From Plotosus lineatus (lineage: Eukaryota > Chordata > Actinopteri > Siluriformes > Plotosidae), in contig CM045735.1 in assembly GCA_024760905.1 (NCBI GenBank), forward strand, positions 11,793,249 through 11,857,248: a stretch of 64,000 bases of DNA, read 5' to 3'. A program made the translations under genes and the position numbers. This document shows positions 36,156-46,026 of this stretch, piece after piece. Numbering within the stretch: position 1 is the stretch's first letter; each line of letters starts with the position of its first letter. The notes under the pieces are model-generated. The model was not told the origin of the DNA. It ran no database searches and saw only the letters and a list, made by a program, of their open reading frames with translations.

Positions 36156-36818
36156 TTTAAAATACAGGCATTAGTACCGTTTTACATTTTGGGTCTCATA
36201 GTCACCAGAAGTCCAGAGGTAAGGGGGAGCAGAAGCTGTAGAAATTGGTTCTGTCCATCAGTCATACAAATTTTCAGAAACCTTGGAAAAAAAATAACTT
36301 TGGTTTACCAAATTTGATATATGGGTGTCCCTCAAGGACAAATTGGATGGGATTGTATATGGGTCACCTTGACCTTGTGTCAAGCTCACTTGTTAAATAT
36401 TTGACTTGTCAGTTTCTCTTCACACAAACTTTTTAAAGGCGATAACTCTATGACCAAGTTTCATCAATACAAAGGCAGAAATATTTGCTCATCCAAACCT
36501 CTAATAAAACACAATACAATCAGCTCTCCATAACTGCCAGTTCTATAAAGTTGTCTCCTATTTCCCTCAGGGACAGTACTGATGATGTCACTATGTGACG
36601 TTGTCCACGTCTATGAGTTCTTGCCATCAAAGCGCAAGACTGAGCTCTGTCACTACTATCAGAACTTCAGAGATGCAGCCTGCACCATGGGCGCATACCA
36701 TCCTCTGCTTTACGAGAAGAACCTGGTGAAGAGGATGAACCAAGGTTCTGACCAAGACCTCTACAATTTTGGCAGGGTGACGCTTCCTGGATTTAACACC
36801 TTTCGGTGTACTCTTTGA
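23941..36818 (+). CDS. st6gal1: beta-galactoside alpha-2,6-sialyltransferase 1 (complete, seven coding exons)
   Basis: The enzyme transfers sialic acid from CMP-sialic acid to the 6-hydroxyl of terminal galactose on N-glycans, in the Golgi. The seven exons listed separately give 479 codons in frame plus TGA. A short basic tail (RLRRRARR) precedes a membrane anchor at about residues 18-36. A long stem with an NYS glycosylation site (N101) follows. The L-motif starts at Cys254 (CAVVSSAG) and runs to about 305. The S-motif (NPPSSGLLG ... MMSLC) spans 390-412, with Cys406 the likely partner of Cys254. Motif III is CHYYQ near 424-428, and the VS motif has His441 and Glu446 (YHPLLYEK). A second sequon is at N342. 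ST6GAL1 rather than ST6GAL2 is favoured by [16 protein letters not shown] and the short C-terminus. Human ST6GAL1 is 406 residues; here the stem is longer and an extra intron follows codon 64. Confidence 0.95.
24170..24670. mobile_element. Tigger-type MITE in st6gal1 intron 1
   Basis: It starts CAGGGATCCCTCACTTTTCG and ends CGAAGTAGCGAGGGATCCCTG, with TA on both sides (24168-24169, 24671-24672). Further copies are at 30986-31499 and, in reverse, 38834-39281. It fills most of the 631-bp intron. Confidence 0.9.
24764..25123 (+). CDS. st6gal1: st6gal1 coding exon 2
   Basis: 120 codons between acceptor CCGACAG and donor CAG|GTGAGA. It encodes residues 65-184, the variable stem, ending [12 protein letters not shown], which aligns with the RLQKIWKNYL region before the catalytic domain. 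An N-glycosylation sequon NYS is at residue 101. The stem divergence is normal for the family. Confidence 0.85.
25150..25372 (+). repeat. L2-type 3' end (SINE-B/LINE), st6gal1 intron 2
   Basis: CCTACAGGCCAAATGCATGC, TGACTGTTCTAAATAGTCCC and ATGAAGCGGTTCAGTAAATG are degraded words of the L2-type 3' region seen intact at 37600-37935. Confidence 0.65.
25820..25843. repeat. poly-A run
   Basis: A run of about 23 A residues in st6gal1 intron 2 with no recognised element attached. Confidence 0.8.
26135..27394 (+). mobile_element. hAT transposon with BED-finger transposase remnant
   Basis: It starts CAGTAGTTCTCAAGTAGTGG and ends AATTGAGGAAAAACTG (inverted, diverged). Inside are a BED zinc finger (26480-26602) and a second transposase piece at about 26688-26800 ([20 protein letters not shown]), typical of the ZBED/Charlie-like branch. 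Stops and frameshifts break the frame. The shorter 10304-10855 copy is the same family. Confidence 0.8.
26480..26602 (+). pseudogene. BED zinc finger of hAT transposase
   Basis: An open frame reads [20 protein letters not shown] and then [19 protein letters not shown] before TGA. The C-x2-C (CLLC) and H-x4-H (HLKTSH) ligands of a BED finger are all present. It is isolated from the rest of the transposase by stops. Confidence 0.8.
27440..28013 (-). pseudogene. mariner/Tc-like DDE transposase fragment in intron 2
   Basis: On the - strand, shifting frames give [20 protein letters not shown], then [16 protein letters not shown] and [13 protein letters not shown], a DDE-superfamily core with two of its catalytic Asp positions. 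The end beside exon 3, CAGGGAGACCAAAAAAAACC as the complement, looks like a transposon terminus. Several stops and indels make it dead. Confidence 0.7.
28074..28338 (+). CDS. st6gal1: st6gal1 coding exon 3
   Basis: Acceptor TGTTTTAG, donor ATCG|GTGTGT (phase 1). It begins AMNKYDVNY, matching the MNKYKVSY start of the catalytic domain in ST6GAL1, and ends in the first half of the L-motif ([19 protein letters not shown]). Residues 185-272 plus the first base of codon 273 (Asp). Confidence 0.9.
28649..28875 (+). repeat. tRNA-derived SINE with RTE-like tail
   Basis: GATTTAGCTCAGTTGGTAGA supplies an A box and GTCGGCGTTTGAATCTGGC a B box, a tRNA-like head of about 72 nt. The next 180 bases (CCTTTCGGCTTTTTCCC, GTCGCCACAGCGAATCATC, GGATGCCCTTCCTGTCAC) resemble RTE-family end sequences. 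It could also be a tRNA pseudogene; mismatches in the stems speak against a working tRNA. Confidence 0.6.
28876..29066 (-). repeat. SINE-A, 5' half
   Basis: The body (GACAGTGAGAGACATGTCCC, TTTGATAACCCAGTTAGCC) and full tRNA head (GGGATTCGAACCCTCAACC ... CACTAGACCACCACTGC) in antisense. The L2-type terminus is missing. Confidence 0.75.
29395..29905 (-). repeat. SINE-A pieces in tandem
   Basis: Three antisense segments: a body piece at 29403-29480, a copy at 29575-29785 with head, then a second body plus head at 29786-29905. The second starts directly after the first head (CCACTGCCACGATAACCCAG), so it is a tandem or nested arrangement. Confidence 0.7.
30544..30641 (+). CDS. st6gal1: st6gal1 coding exon 4
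   Basis: Acceptor TTTCCAG, donor CAG|GTAATT. It completes Asp273 and encodes residues 274-305, the second half of the L-motif ([12 protein letters not shown] ... [10 protein letters not shown]), the CMP-sialic acid binding part. Confidence 0.95.
30727..30828 (+). CDS. st6gal1: st6gal1 coding exon 5
   Basis: 34 codons (residues 306-339) between acceptor CTTTAAG and donor GAG|GTAAAC. It reads [20 protein letters not shown], matching the DSLYNEG.LIVWDPS region. The intron before it is only 85 bp. Confidence 0.9.
30986..31499. mobile_element. Tigger-type MITE in st6gal1 intron 5
   Basis: CAGGGATCCCTCACTTTCCG at the left, GTAGTGAGGGATCACTG at the right, TA on both sides. It contains a (CCA/CCG)n run at 31033-31092. 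Same orientation and family as 24170-24670. Confidence 0.9.
31783..31957 (+). CDS. st6gal1: st6gal1 coding exon 6
   Basis: Acceptor TTATTTTTAG, donor CTAG|GTATGC (phase 1). Residues 340-397: [10 protein letters not shown] (sequon at N342), [13 protein letters not shown] and NPPSSGLL, the start of the S-motif. Confidence 0.95.
32990..33579 (-). mobile_element. RTE-like insertion with perfect 19-bp target duplication
   Basis: GGCACCTTGATTTCCGAAT occurs at 32971-32989 and 33580-33598, and the second Tc1 copy at 43.98 kb has it once. The insert begins with the complement of the (GAA)n tail and carries, on the - strand, the RTE C-terminal frame ([16 protein letters not shown] through [16 protein letters not shown] to ICCGDP), 210 codons open. 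It is 5'-truncated. Confidence 0.95.
34150..34463 (+). repeat. SINE-C inserted in Tc1-like element
   Basis: Head GGCGTAGTGGTTAGAGTGAT ... GTGAGTTCAAATCCCACC, body CTGCGATGGACTAGCGTCC, end GGATGTAAAAACCCATCAGG with CTAC repeats. CTAATATTTT before it and CTAATTTTTT after it suggest a target duplication; the second Tc1 copy (44.55 kb) shows the site without insert. Confidence 0.85.
34866..35390. mobile_element. non-autonomous hAT element
   Basis: The left end CAGGGGTGCTCACACTTTTC and right end GTATTGAGCACCCCTG are inverted. Inside is AAAGATCTACCCACTACAAA and, near the right end, GATCGACTGATAGCTCGCG. No transposase frame. Confidence 0.75.
35653..35785. repeat. tandem repeat, about 50-bp unit, three copies
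   Basis: The unit TGATTGGTTCAATGTGCCAT followed by RTGCTAAAGTTGAYATTC is repeated at about 35656, 35698 and 35741 with small deletions. Confidence 0.85.
36097..36151. repeat. (TA)n microsatellite
   Basis: About 27 uninterrupted TA units in st6gal1 intron 6. Confidence 0.95.
36571..36818 (+). CDS. st6gal1: st6gal1 coding exon 7 (last)
   Basis: Acceptor TTTCCCTCAG; 81 codons complete or partial plus TGA at 36816-36818. It completes the S-motif ([13 protein letters not shown]), and carries motif III (CHYYQN) and the VS motif ([13 protein letters not shown]). It ends ...GFNTFRCTL. An AATAAA at 36835-36840 is only 17 bases past the stop; another candidate is near 37118. Confidence 0.95.
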
Positions 36819-36840
36819 CCACATCAAACTCATAAATAAA

Positions 36841-37598
36841 ATGCTGTTTATTCAACTTAGCATTTGGAATGTAACTGTACTTATTGCACGACTCAATGTA
36901 TGACTACTGCAGCTTATCTAGAAATATGAAGCTGATGTGTAGGAAGCTGGCTCCCTCCCCATAAGCTCAACATATTTTTGTTTATAGGCTATTTGTTATT
37001 AATATGTGAATACCTAAAGGGTATTTATTTGCCATCAGAGGTCCAAAGAATGGTTATTTTGGGTACCACATGTATCATATGTATTCTAAGTACTCGTCGA
37101 GGACTCCACTTTCCAGGTTAAATAAAACTACCCAGTACAAGAGTGTTAGTGACTTGTAGCTCGCTGGTAGCTGTCCATAGCGTATCAATAGTTTCTTTTA
37201 GTGAGCAGAGCCCTGTAGTACCGCTCTTTCTACACCCCTTAAATTGACCCTTTAGTGGTTTGACCCTGATCAAATTGCCAAATATGAGATTGAGGATATT
37301 AACTTGAGGTAAGTAGTTACATTAATAAGCTCTCAAGAAATGCACAAAATGGTAGCAATACAGCACATTAAACTAATTAGCATACTCTAAATGGTGTTCA
37401 TTCTGGTGTAGGTGTTAAACTTACTTAAAATTATTTTTAAAAATTTTATGTGCAACTTTGGTAGAAGGCTACATCTCTAGCCATGTGTATATATTTCTGT
37501 CAAACTTTTTTCTCTTTTTGTTTCTTTTTTTTTTTAATACTGGCCTCAAAGTGCACCTGCCAAAGTTGTATTGTTGATATACGATAATTGATTAGTCA
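36841..37598. other. st6gal1 downstream region
   Basis: Probably 3' untranslated and flanking DNA. AATAAA-like signals at 36835 and about 37118. No other gene seen. Confidence 0.45.
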
Positions 37599-37599
37599 T

Positions 37600-37935
37600 G
37601 GGGCGGCAAGGACGGCGTAGTGGTTAGCACGTCCACCTCACAGAAAGAAGGTTTGATTCCCAGCTCGGGCGTGTTTCTGTGTGGAGATTGAATGTTCTCC
37701 CAGCGCTTGTGAGGGTTTCCTCCGGGTACTCTGGTTTCCTCTTCCAGACCAAAAGTATGCACGTTAGGCTAATTGGCGATTCCAAATTGCCCCAGGGTGT
37801 GAGCGTGAATGGTTGAATTAGTGTTGGTTGTGCAATGTCCAGGGTGCACCCCGTCCTCAGAAAGAGTCAGCTGAGATGGGCGCCAGCCTCCACACAATCC
37901 CAATTAGGATTAAGTGGCTTAGAAAACGAATGCAT
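37600..37935 (+). repeat. SINE-B: tRNA head plus L2 3' end, full length
   Basis: The head GGCGTAGTGGTTAGCACGTC ... GGTTTGATTCCCAG has A and B boxes. It then runs through the L2-type 3' region (GGGTACTCTGGTTTCCTC, CAGGGTGCACCCCGTCC) and ends CAATTAGGATTAAGTGGCTT. It is the reference copy for the family here. Confidence 0.85.
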
Positions 37936-37939
37936 TATT

Positions 37940-38832
37940 AGTCACATGACCAATGGTACACGAAGACGTATCTCCATGTGCACAGCAAACTGAATAGATG
38001 GAAATAAACTGAAAATAAATATGACGAGGTCAACATTTGACAATCCTGAGGAGATATTGAGAACTTGAGCATGACTGTGAATTTGAGGGACTTAAACAGC
38101 AGACTTGGAAGGATGGCACCCTCTGCCCATTTCTGTCTGTTTGTCCTTCACCCCCCCACCCCCCCCACCCCACCCCCCACTGATGAGGGCAAACATTCCT
38201 GGGTCAAATTGATCAGGTACACAGTAATGATTAATTCTGTCTATCGACAAAATCTGCCTAATTGTCAACCCTAGTACCCACTGACGCTCATCTAAACACT
38301 CCGACCCCACCCGCACTCCGGTTCAAACCAAACATAAGCAGCACATTGCCAGCTAACACCATCTAACATTGCCAGCTAACACAGCAAAGCATCTCGGAAT
38401 GTTTATCTGAATTTATATTGCCTGGCATTCCATCTATTTGAGTAGTTGCTATTGTACTCGAAAATAAAATAACTGCTGTCACATTACATTGTCTACACAA
38501 TGCTTAGGTTCATGTGCAGACTTGTATTTCCAAACACTGAAGGAACCATTTGTCTACACTGCCTCGTCCACTTAAGACACATTTACTGACGCTTGCGAAT
38601 TTTACCTTGTAAAACATTCAATTTTGGTAAATATATAATAAAAGGTTTAAAATCTTACAGAAAGCAATATTACTGAAAACAAAATTGTGGTATCTCTTAA
38701 ACTTATGCTCAGAAATCTTAATAAACTGTCAAAACTTTGAATGCAGTACTTCCCAAATGTCAGAGACTGCTCTCTCGTTTCCAAATGGCCATTCAGTACC
38801 GGAGATGCATAATAATAGTAATGCGTAATAAT
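37940..38832. other. no gene seen
   Basis: Mostly unique-looking AT-rich DNA. A C-rich run (CCCCCACCCC...) lies at 38150-38178. Confidence 0.4.
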
Positions 38833-38833
38833 A

Positions 38834-39281
38834 CAGCGATCCCTCGCTACTTCGTGATTCAGTTACTGTGGCTTCAACGCATTGTGGGTTTTTCAAAAAT
38901 ATTCATATAAAAGTTTTTAAAAAAGGGAAAAAGTTAAGGAAAATGCCACAAAACCAGGCCAATTATGCAAAAAAAACAAAACAAAAACAACCCAAAACCT
39001 CCCAACAAAACTACTTAGATTTTTATGTGAAATGCACATCTCTGTGCACGCACACATCTGTATGTGTATATTTATATTTTTATTTACATCTTATGCATTA
39101 TTTTTGAAAGTTTAATTGTTGTTATAAGCATGTATAGCTTTGAATATGTATTTATTGATATTATGTAAACAGACATGTACATATACGTCAATCAGTGGGG
39201 TCGATCCTACTTTGCAGTAATTGGCGGGGGGGGGGGGGGGTGTCTCGGTCCCCATTAACCACGGAAAGTGACGGATCCCTG
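38834..39281. mobile_element. Tigger-type MITE, third copy (reverse)
   Basis: CAGCGATCCCTCGCTACTTC at the left and AGTGACGGATCCCTG at the right, TA on both sides. The interior is the reverse of the copies at 24.2 and 31.0 kb. It contains a G run (39225-39241). Confidence 0.85.
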
Positions 39282-39807
39282 TAATTGGAAAATGCTTTGC
39301 ATTACTACTTTTTAAGTGCACACCTACGTAGTGTTGTGTTTATATGACCAAAAGGGTATGGAATCTGAACATCATGCCTATATGCGGTTCTTCTCCAAAC
39401 TATTGTTGAAAGCACACAACAGTAGAGCATATCTCCATTTTTTTTTTTCTTTCCCCCCGCTATAATAATAAGGATTTGGGCACTCATGTTCCGTGTTGAG
39501 AGAGAGAGCGAGAGAGAGAGAGAATGAGCGTGTGTCTTGGGGGTGATAACCAACATAAAGAACTAATTACTTCATCACTCAGAGATCCATCAGTTCTCAA
39601 ATGCCACCACAACATCATCGATTTTCAAATGCCAGCACGTACATCTGCGGTCTGAGACCCAAAGTAATAAATTTATACAATTGAAATGTTTAATGGTTTA
39701 TGTCGAAAAATATGACCCACCTGCACTATATAAAGTGTAAATGTGTGCATCGTAGTTATTTGACAGGACTATTACTATTACAAATTCACTTTACTAAAAC
39801 ACTGCCA

Positions 39808-40085
39808 AGGCAGTGGTGACTCGGTGGTATTATGGATGGATTATCGATCCTATGGTTGGGGGTTCAAGCCCACTGTCAACGGTTGTTACTGCTGTCCCCA
39901 CCAGTGCAGCTAACCGGGTTATCAAAGGCCGGCCATGTCTCTCACTGTCTACGGTGTGAGGTTCGTGTGACTCGCGTGTAGCTGCGTAGCCGTCAGCGTG
40001 CTTCTGCCCTCGCCCAGAGTCGGCTGAGATGAGCGCCAACCTCCCCGCGACCCTAATTAGGATTAAGCGGTTTAAAAAATTTAAA
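39808..40085 (+). repeat. SINE-A
   Basis: tRNA head (GGCAGTGGTGACTCGGTGGT ... GGGGGTTCAAGCCC), a shortened body and terminus GGATTAAGCGGTTT. An internal piece of the body is missing. Confidence 0.85.
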
Positions 40086-40089
40086 TCAA

Positions 40090-41955
40090 TGAATAAAGAA
40101 AGTTTTTGTATTATATTAAATGACAGTTTTTGTATTTTATTTATAACTTACACAAAATAAGAACTTACACATTTTATTAAATTTTTCCACCAGCTTTTGT
40201 TATTCAATGTTACTGTTCATAAATTACACAGAAGTCATTGTTATTCATTATTATTCATTATTATTCATTATTATCCTTTGATACCAAATAATGAACATTA
40301 AATACTCAATGGCCATTTGAATGAAAAATAAAATAAAAGGAAGAGCGACTTTTGACTATCTGATAACTGAGCATAATATAAGAATATGCAGATTATTTAC
40401 ACTGGAAGCAGCTTTGAAAATTCCAAGAACACTGATTCAGAAAATTCAAAGAATTATAAAACGCTTTATATATATTTACGTTAATCGATATGATGTCTCT
40501 TTTAAATGGTTTAAGTCACTCTGAGGCTTTACTGTGTGGATATAAATATATATGCATTTTTTTAATGCACTGTGAGGCTTTACACCAACAGAATATCTTT
40601 TCAAGGTCGTTCTTTTCAGAATGTTCCTGCATGCTTCGCTTGAATTGCACTGCGATCTATGAGCTTTGATAAACTTGTTTTAATTCTCTGTATTATTTAA
40701 AAAAAAAAAAAACTGCTGCAGTTGCATGAAAGTTTGTTTTTATCGCCGCAATGAAGGCTCTTGTTCTCATTTGTGAATTACAGTAAGCCTGTTTTTTTTT
40801 TTTTTTTTTGATTATTGGCTTATTTGTGAGATCGCACTATGCATCACCTGCATCCTGAGAAACCTACACTGCAAGATTAATGTTAAAGAGAGCTATGCAC
40901 ATATAATTTCTAATTAAGACTATAACAGTACATTTTGTACATGTTCAGTATATTTTCTTCAATTTTCAGAATATGATCGGGGGAGGGGGGGTGTTCTTTT
41001 TTTTTTTCTTGCTTTCTGGGCAATGTTACATTATTTAAATATTCTCGTAGCAGACATGGTGGACGTTTAAATACCAAAGCTGTTCTATGTTCATCTCGGA
41101 TTCTATAGGTCTATGGATGTAGTGTCGAGGAGGGTAAAAAAAAATCCAGGATGAAAATTTTAGAATTTTGGGGATTTATGTTTTGTTTATGCTTTTATTT
41201 GCTTTGTTAACTTAATTCAATTTGATTTTTTTTTTGTGTGTGTGCGTGTGCGAAGATCTACTCTTTAAAAACTATAAGCTGTGTTGTAATTTTTTTCAAT
41301 GTTTACACAGTTTCTTCATCATCACTCAGGAGATGAACAAAATGAAACGATGATGTTTCTTTGGGCAGGAGTTAAAATAAACTATTTGTTGTATAAATAT
41401 TCTAAACATATTGTATTACTGTTTCTACGTGGATTTTCAGATGCAGTACAGTAGTGTATATACTGTCGTGACGCAAGAGGTAATTAAACAATGCTAAACA
41501 ATGTCGCTCTGACTGCAAACTAAATGCACACATTGATTTAATGGTACGTGATCTGGATTATAGTGACGTGTTGAAATGTTCTAAATTGAGTGGCAGTGTC
41601 ATTTATGTCCCTCCCACTTAAAACAACCAAAGTGTGTGCACACACACACCACGTTAGTATATTTGGACATAATTTACTTTACTATTTATTTGCTTTACAA
41701 TAAGTCCACGTTGGGCGTGATCACAGACAAACATGCAATTAAGGATCTTAACATTCCAAGTTTCTGTACGGTTGTGCATCATTTATAATCATTTGGCTCT
41801 TGAATTATTCTGGAGCCATTAAGCATGTCATGTATGTATGTATGTATTAATAAAATTCAGATCTGTTCACGATTGCTTGTGGATTTGACACTGTATTCTA
41901 TATGAAAATAAGTTGTGCACATGTATACTGTGTAACTTTTATCATACTGTTGTGT
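40090..41955. other. long AT-rich stretch, no gene seen
   Basis: Very AT-rich, with short homopolymers and TTATTCATTA repeats at 40230-40275. No exon, RNA gene or repeat border recognised. Confidence 0.45.
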
Positions 41956-41957
41956 AC

Positions 41958-42130
41958 AAGGGCAGTGGTGTCCTGGTGGTCAAGGTGCTGGATCACTGAT
42001 CCTAAGGTTGGGGGGGGGTTCAAGCCCCACTCACCACAGGTTGTCCGTGTCCGTGTGTGTGTTTGTGTCCCCCCCAGTGCAGCTAACTGGGTTATCAAAG
42101 GCCGGTCATGTCTCTCACTCTCTATGGTGT
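41958..42130 (+). repeat. SINE-A, 5' half
   Basis: Head GGGCAGTGGTGTCCTGGTGG ... GGGTTCAAGCCCCACTC, then body to TCTCTATGGTGT. The L2-type terminus is absent. A (GT)n lies at 42048-42066. Confidence 0.8.
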
Positions 42131-42179
42131 TCTGTATGTATGGAAATTGAGAAGAGGAAAAGTGCCCTGTGAAATCAGC

Positions 42180-42700
42180 AAAACAAAACAAACCACGACA
42201 TACAATTTAATAATATTAACAAAATAAGAAGGAATAACTTGCAGCTTAGAACGAAACAAAATACAAATAGAACAAGTGTCTCAAAATAAGGATACGTAAT
42301 CACCAAGCAGCTGCAGTATGGTAAATTTAGAGGCGGCGCGTGCGCTGGCGGTCAAAAGCGTGGAATCACACGTATCAAAAGAAACAAATGATGAGAATCT
42401 TCGTGTTGGCAGAGGATGAACGCTGATGATGGACTTGGGTGATGAAGTCTTGAATAACAAAACTTGGATGATGCTCATTAGATGATCCGCCTTAGATGAT
42501 TCCCTTTAAATGATTTCCCCCGAGCCGGTCGGCAATGGGTCCTTATATAGATTCTCTAAAGTTCGGGAAAGTTCCATTTCTCGAATGTTCAAATCACCTG
42601 ACCCGTCACAGGGCGCATATTTTAATACTGAATACAACTGTGAATGGAAAAAGAAGACCAACAATTTGAGAGCATAATAAAACTCTGAATTTATTTTAAG
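42180..42700. other. unassigned stretch
   Basis: No recognised feature. GATGAT-rich words at 42380-42510 suggest a degenerate simple repeat. Confidence 0.35.
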
Positions 42701-42719
42701 CAACATTTCTTATTAATGA

Positions 42720-43372
42720 ATAACTTCATTATAATAAAGTACTTCTTACTATTAATGCGACTTCTGGTGTGGCATGGTTTTGCTGATGGCTTTGTAATCT
42801 GGTTGATACGTGCTGAGGTTCAGCTTCATGCAGACATTTAAGCTTTCATCTGTTAAACGTGACCGCAGGTTGGTCTTGATGTTGTTCAGGTGAGAAGGAC
42901 TGCTCGCATGCATATGTGTGGAGCCAAACATGGTCAATATGACAGGACTCATACGCTGCAGTGTTTATGTGACAGGAAGCGCATTCCAAGTTTGGACAGA
43001 CAGCTGGTCTGCGGGTTGAAGTTTTTTTATGTCTGTCCATTTCTGTTTTGCTTGCCAGCTCTGCTTGGCTTTGTGCAAATGAGCCGATACAAAACGAGAA
43101 ATATTTAACTCTTTGCCCAAAAACAACTCCCGCAGGCTCCAATAAAATTAGAGTTTCAAGGTATCGGCCCCGCTCACACACTGGAGTACAGAAAGGATTG
43201 GCTCGCCGCTGCGCACCACAGCGACAAGTGGCGTTGAAAATAGATGTATAGACTAAAATTCATGGGATTTAATTATGTTTTTGTTTTAATGGAAGGCTTT
43301 TTTTCTGTATTTTTATTTAAATGACAGTGAAATGATGTATTAGTTATTCTGTTAAGCAAGCCCACCTGATTT
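42720..43372 (-). mobile_element. hAT fragment, same family as 16688-17828
   Basis: The - strand reads the hAT transposase end at 42752-42952: LTMFGSTHMHASSPSHLNNI, then TNLRSRLTDESLNVCMKLNL, the hATC dimerisation region with substitutions. The interior landmarks GCGACAAGTGGCGTTG and TTTCAAGGTATCGGCCC follow. The outer terminus is lost where Tigger text starts (43373). Confidence 0.8.
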
Positions 43373-43743
43373 ATCTTGTTTGGCCATATTCCTTTTCGAT
43401 ATCACTCAACCGCATGCCACGAGCCCGCTCCTTTTCACTCGCACCAGAAATCACATGCGCGTGTGTGTGCGTGCACGAGTGTGTTGACCATGTCTTAGCA
43501 GAGTTATAATTCTACAAATGTTTATGGAAGGAAGGTTAAAAGTCTGAATCAAAAAATAAAGCAATGAGCAAACTCAAAAAAACTCATGAAACAACAGTAA
43601 CTCTGTCCTTTACATGAAAAACATTATGGGAGATGCAGCTCCATAATAGCCAATGGGAGGGAGCTGCGTCATCCCTCCTAGCCAATGGGAGGCCAGTGGG
43701 GCGGGATATTGGGAGATAGCCAATGGGAGGGAGCTGTGTCATC
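43373..43743 (-). mobile_element. Tigger fragment
   Basis: The complement of GGCCATATTCCTTTTCGATA and GCCACGAGCCCGCTCC is the transposase start seen at 12266 (RLSDIEKEYGQ-like). The promoter-side text ATTATGGGAGATGCAGCTCC and CCAATGGGAGG also matches the element at 6937-8257. Confidence 0.7.
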
Positions 43744-44744
43744 AGCAGGTGCCAGGTCGTGCTGAAAAATGAAATCTTCATCTCCATGAAGCTTTTCAGC
43801 AGATGGAAGCATGAAGTGCTCCAAAATCTCCTGATAGCTAGCTGCATTGACCCTGCCCTTGATAAAACACAGTGGACCAACACCAGCAGCTGACATGGCA
43901 CCCCAGACCATCACTGACTGTGGGTACTTGACACTGGACTTCAGGCATTTTGGCATTTCCTTCTCCCCAGTCTTCCTCCAGACTCTGGCACCTTGATTTC
44001 CGAATGACATGCAAAAATTGCTTTCATCCGAAAAAAGTACTTTGGACCACTGAGCAACAGTCCAGTGCTGCTTCTCTGTAGCCCAGGTCAGGCGCTTCTG
44101 CCGCTGATTCTGGTTCAAAAGTGGCTTGACCTGGGGAATGCGGCACCTGTAGCCCATTTCCTGTACACGCCTGTGCACGGTGGCTCTGGATGTTTCTACT
44201 CCAGACTCAGTCCACTGCTTCCACAGGTCCCCCAAGGTCTGGAATCTGCCCTTCTTTCACATTTTTCTTCCCACAGACGTCCCACTGAGGTGCCTTGATC
44301 GAGCACTCTGGGAACAGCCTATTCGCTCAGACATTTCTTTCTGTGTCTTACCCTCTTGCTTGAGGGTGTCAATGATGGCCTTCTGGACAGCAGTCAGGTC
44401 GGCAGTCTTACCCATGATTGCGGTTTTGAGTAATGAACCAGGCTGGGAGTTTTTAAAAGCCTCAGGAATCTTTTGCAGGTGTTTAGAGTTAATTGGTTGA
44501 TTCAGATGATTAGCTTAATAGCTCGTTTAGACTACCTGAACATGATATGCTAATTTTTTGAGATAGGAATTTTGGGTTTTCATGAGCTGTATGCCAAAAT
44601 CATCAGTATTAAAACAATAAAAGACCTGAAATATTTCAGTTGGTGTGCAGTGAATCTAAAATATATGAAAGTTTAATTTTTATCAGTACATTACAGAAAA
44701 TAATGAACTTTATCACAATATGCTAACTTTTTGAGAAGGACTAG
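43744..44744 (-). mobile_element. Tc1-like transposon, one end missing
   Basis: The right end TTTTTGAGAAGGACTAG is intact beside TA. The left part stops at GCAGGTGCCAGGTCGTG. The - strand frame to about 43744 has [49 protein letters not shown] and FIFQHDLAPA, giving two catalytic Asp residues. The segment with the Glu is deleted and Tigger sequence follows. Confidence 0.9.
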
Positions 44745-44752
44745 TATATATA

Positions 44753-45170
44753 CAGATACTCCCCGACTTACATTTTAATTGGTTCCGGTCTTTCAAGTGC
44801 ACAAGGGTGCCGTTGAACTCGTTTAGAACACAGCCTGCACTGATGCAGTCTCCCAGCAAAGCGGAGCGTTCTTTCTTTTGTATAAGTAAGTAAACTTTAT
44901 TCAAGAGATGCATACAAAGAACAAGTACAAATCCTAATTAATATTAATATAAAAATAAGTATACACTCTTCAAATTCTACTAAAAGATAATAAATATAAA
45001 GATTGTGCCGATCCGAGCAGATAGTTAATTCATCTCTGTGTATGAGACTTGCACCCATGCGAGTAGGCCTACACTTCTGACCAACCAGATTTGCTTAGGG
45101 TTACAAAAGTCCACAAAACAGTGTAAACACAAAGATCACAGAGACGACGTCTTAACACAAGGGTAACACG

Positions 45171-45259
<89 letters not shown>

Positions 45260-45415
45260 CATACATACACTCAGTCTGTAGTTTGTAAACAATGAATGCA
45301 GCGTCATTGCGTCATTACATCAGCGTACTACGTAGGTACGTCTAAACTCAAAATTTGACTTTTTTTTTGGAAAAAAAAACCGTAAAATAGATGAACGTAA
45401 GTTGGGGAGCGTCTG
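44753..45415 (-). mobile_element. TIR element (CAGACGCTCCCCGACTTAC family), copy B
   Basis: CAGATACTCCCCGACTTACA at the left and GTTGGGGAGCGTCTG at the right, TA on both sides. The interior is the reverse complement of 18665-19935 but has only (TA)n (45173-45255) where copy A holds the palindromic module. Confidence 0.85.
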
Positions 45416-45439
45416 TATATATATGTGTGTGTGTGTATA

Positions 45440-45440
<1 letters not shown>

Positions 45441-45504
<64 letters not shown>

Positions 45505-45632
45505 AAAGGACAGGACAAAGACTTTCTATTGAAACTCCATTTATATATACTCCATTTATAGATATATGTGTATGTGTATGTATATACATGTATACGCGTG
45601 TATGTAAGTATGTATGTGTGGATACCTATATA

Positions 45633-45692
<60 letters not shown>

Positions 45693-46026
45693 TGTGTACA
45701 TATGAGTCCACGGGCATGAGAAAAACTAATGTATGCACATATATGCATGTATCGATATTTAAAAGAACCCGTCCCCGAATACATAATGAACACCACCTCA
45801 TCTAGAGGACGCCATGTTCATCGACATAGTACCGCCCCCAGCACTTTGTAATCATTCTCCTATAATCACCTGAAGAGAGAGGATGGTTTCACAACCCCTT
45901 GAAACAGATCTGTAGTGATAAATGGAGTTTCAATAGAAAGTCTTTGTCCTGTCCTTTTATTTTTGTTATTTGCTCTACCAAAAAGTATTGAGCACTCTCC
46001 TACGGAAGGATCTACTCAGAAAATCC

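Noticed and set aside
23941..36818. Assignment of the sialyltransferase to ST6GAL2
   Set aside because: VAWDPAPFS resembles ST6GAL2, but the MNKY start of the catalytic domain, [16 protein letters not shown] and the short C-terminus fit ST6GAL1 better.
45320..45805. Long Tyr/Ile-rich frames
   Set aside because: They are translations of TA, TG and CA microsatellites.
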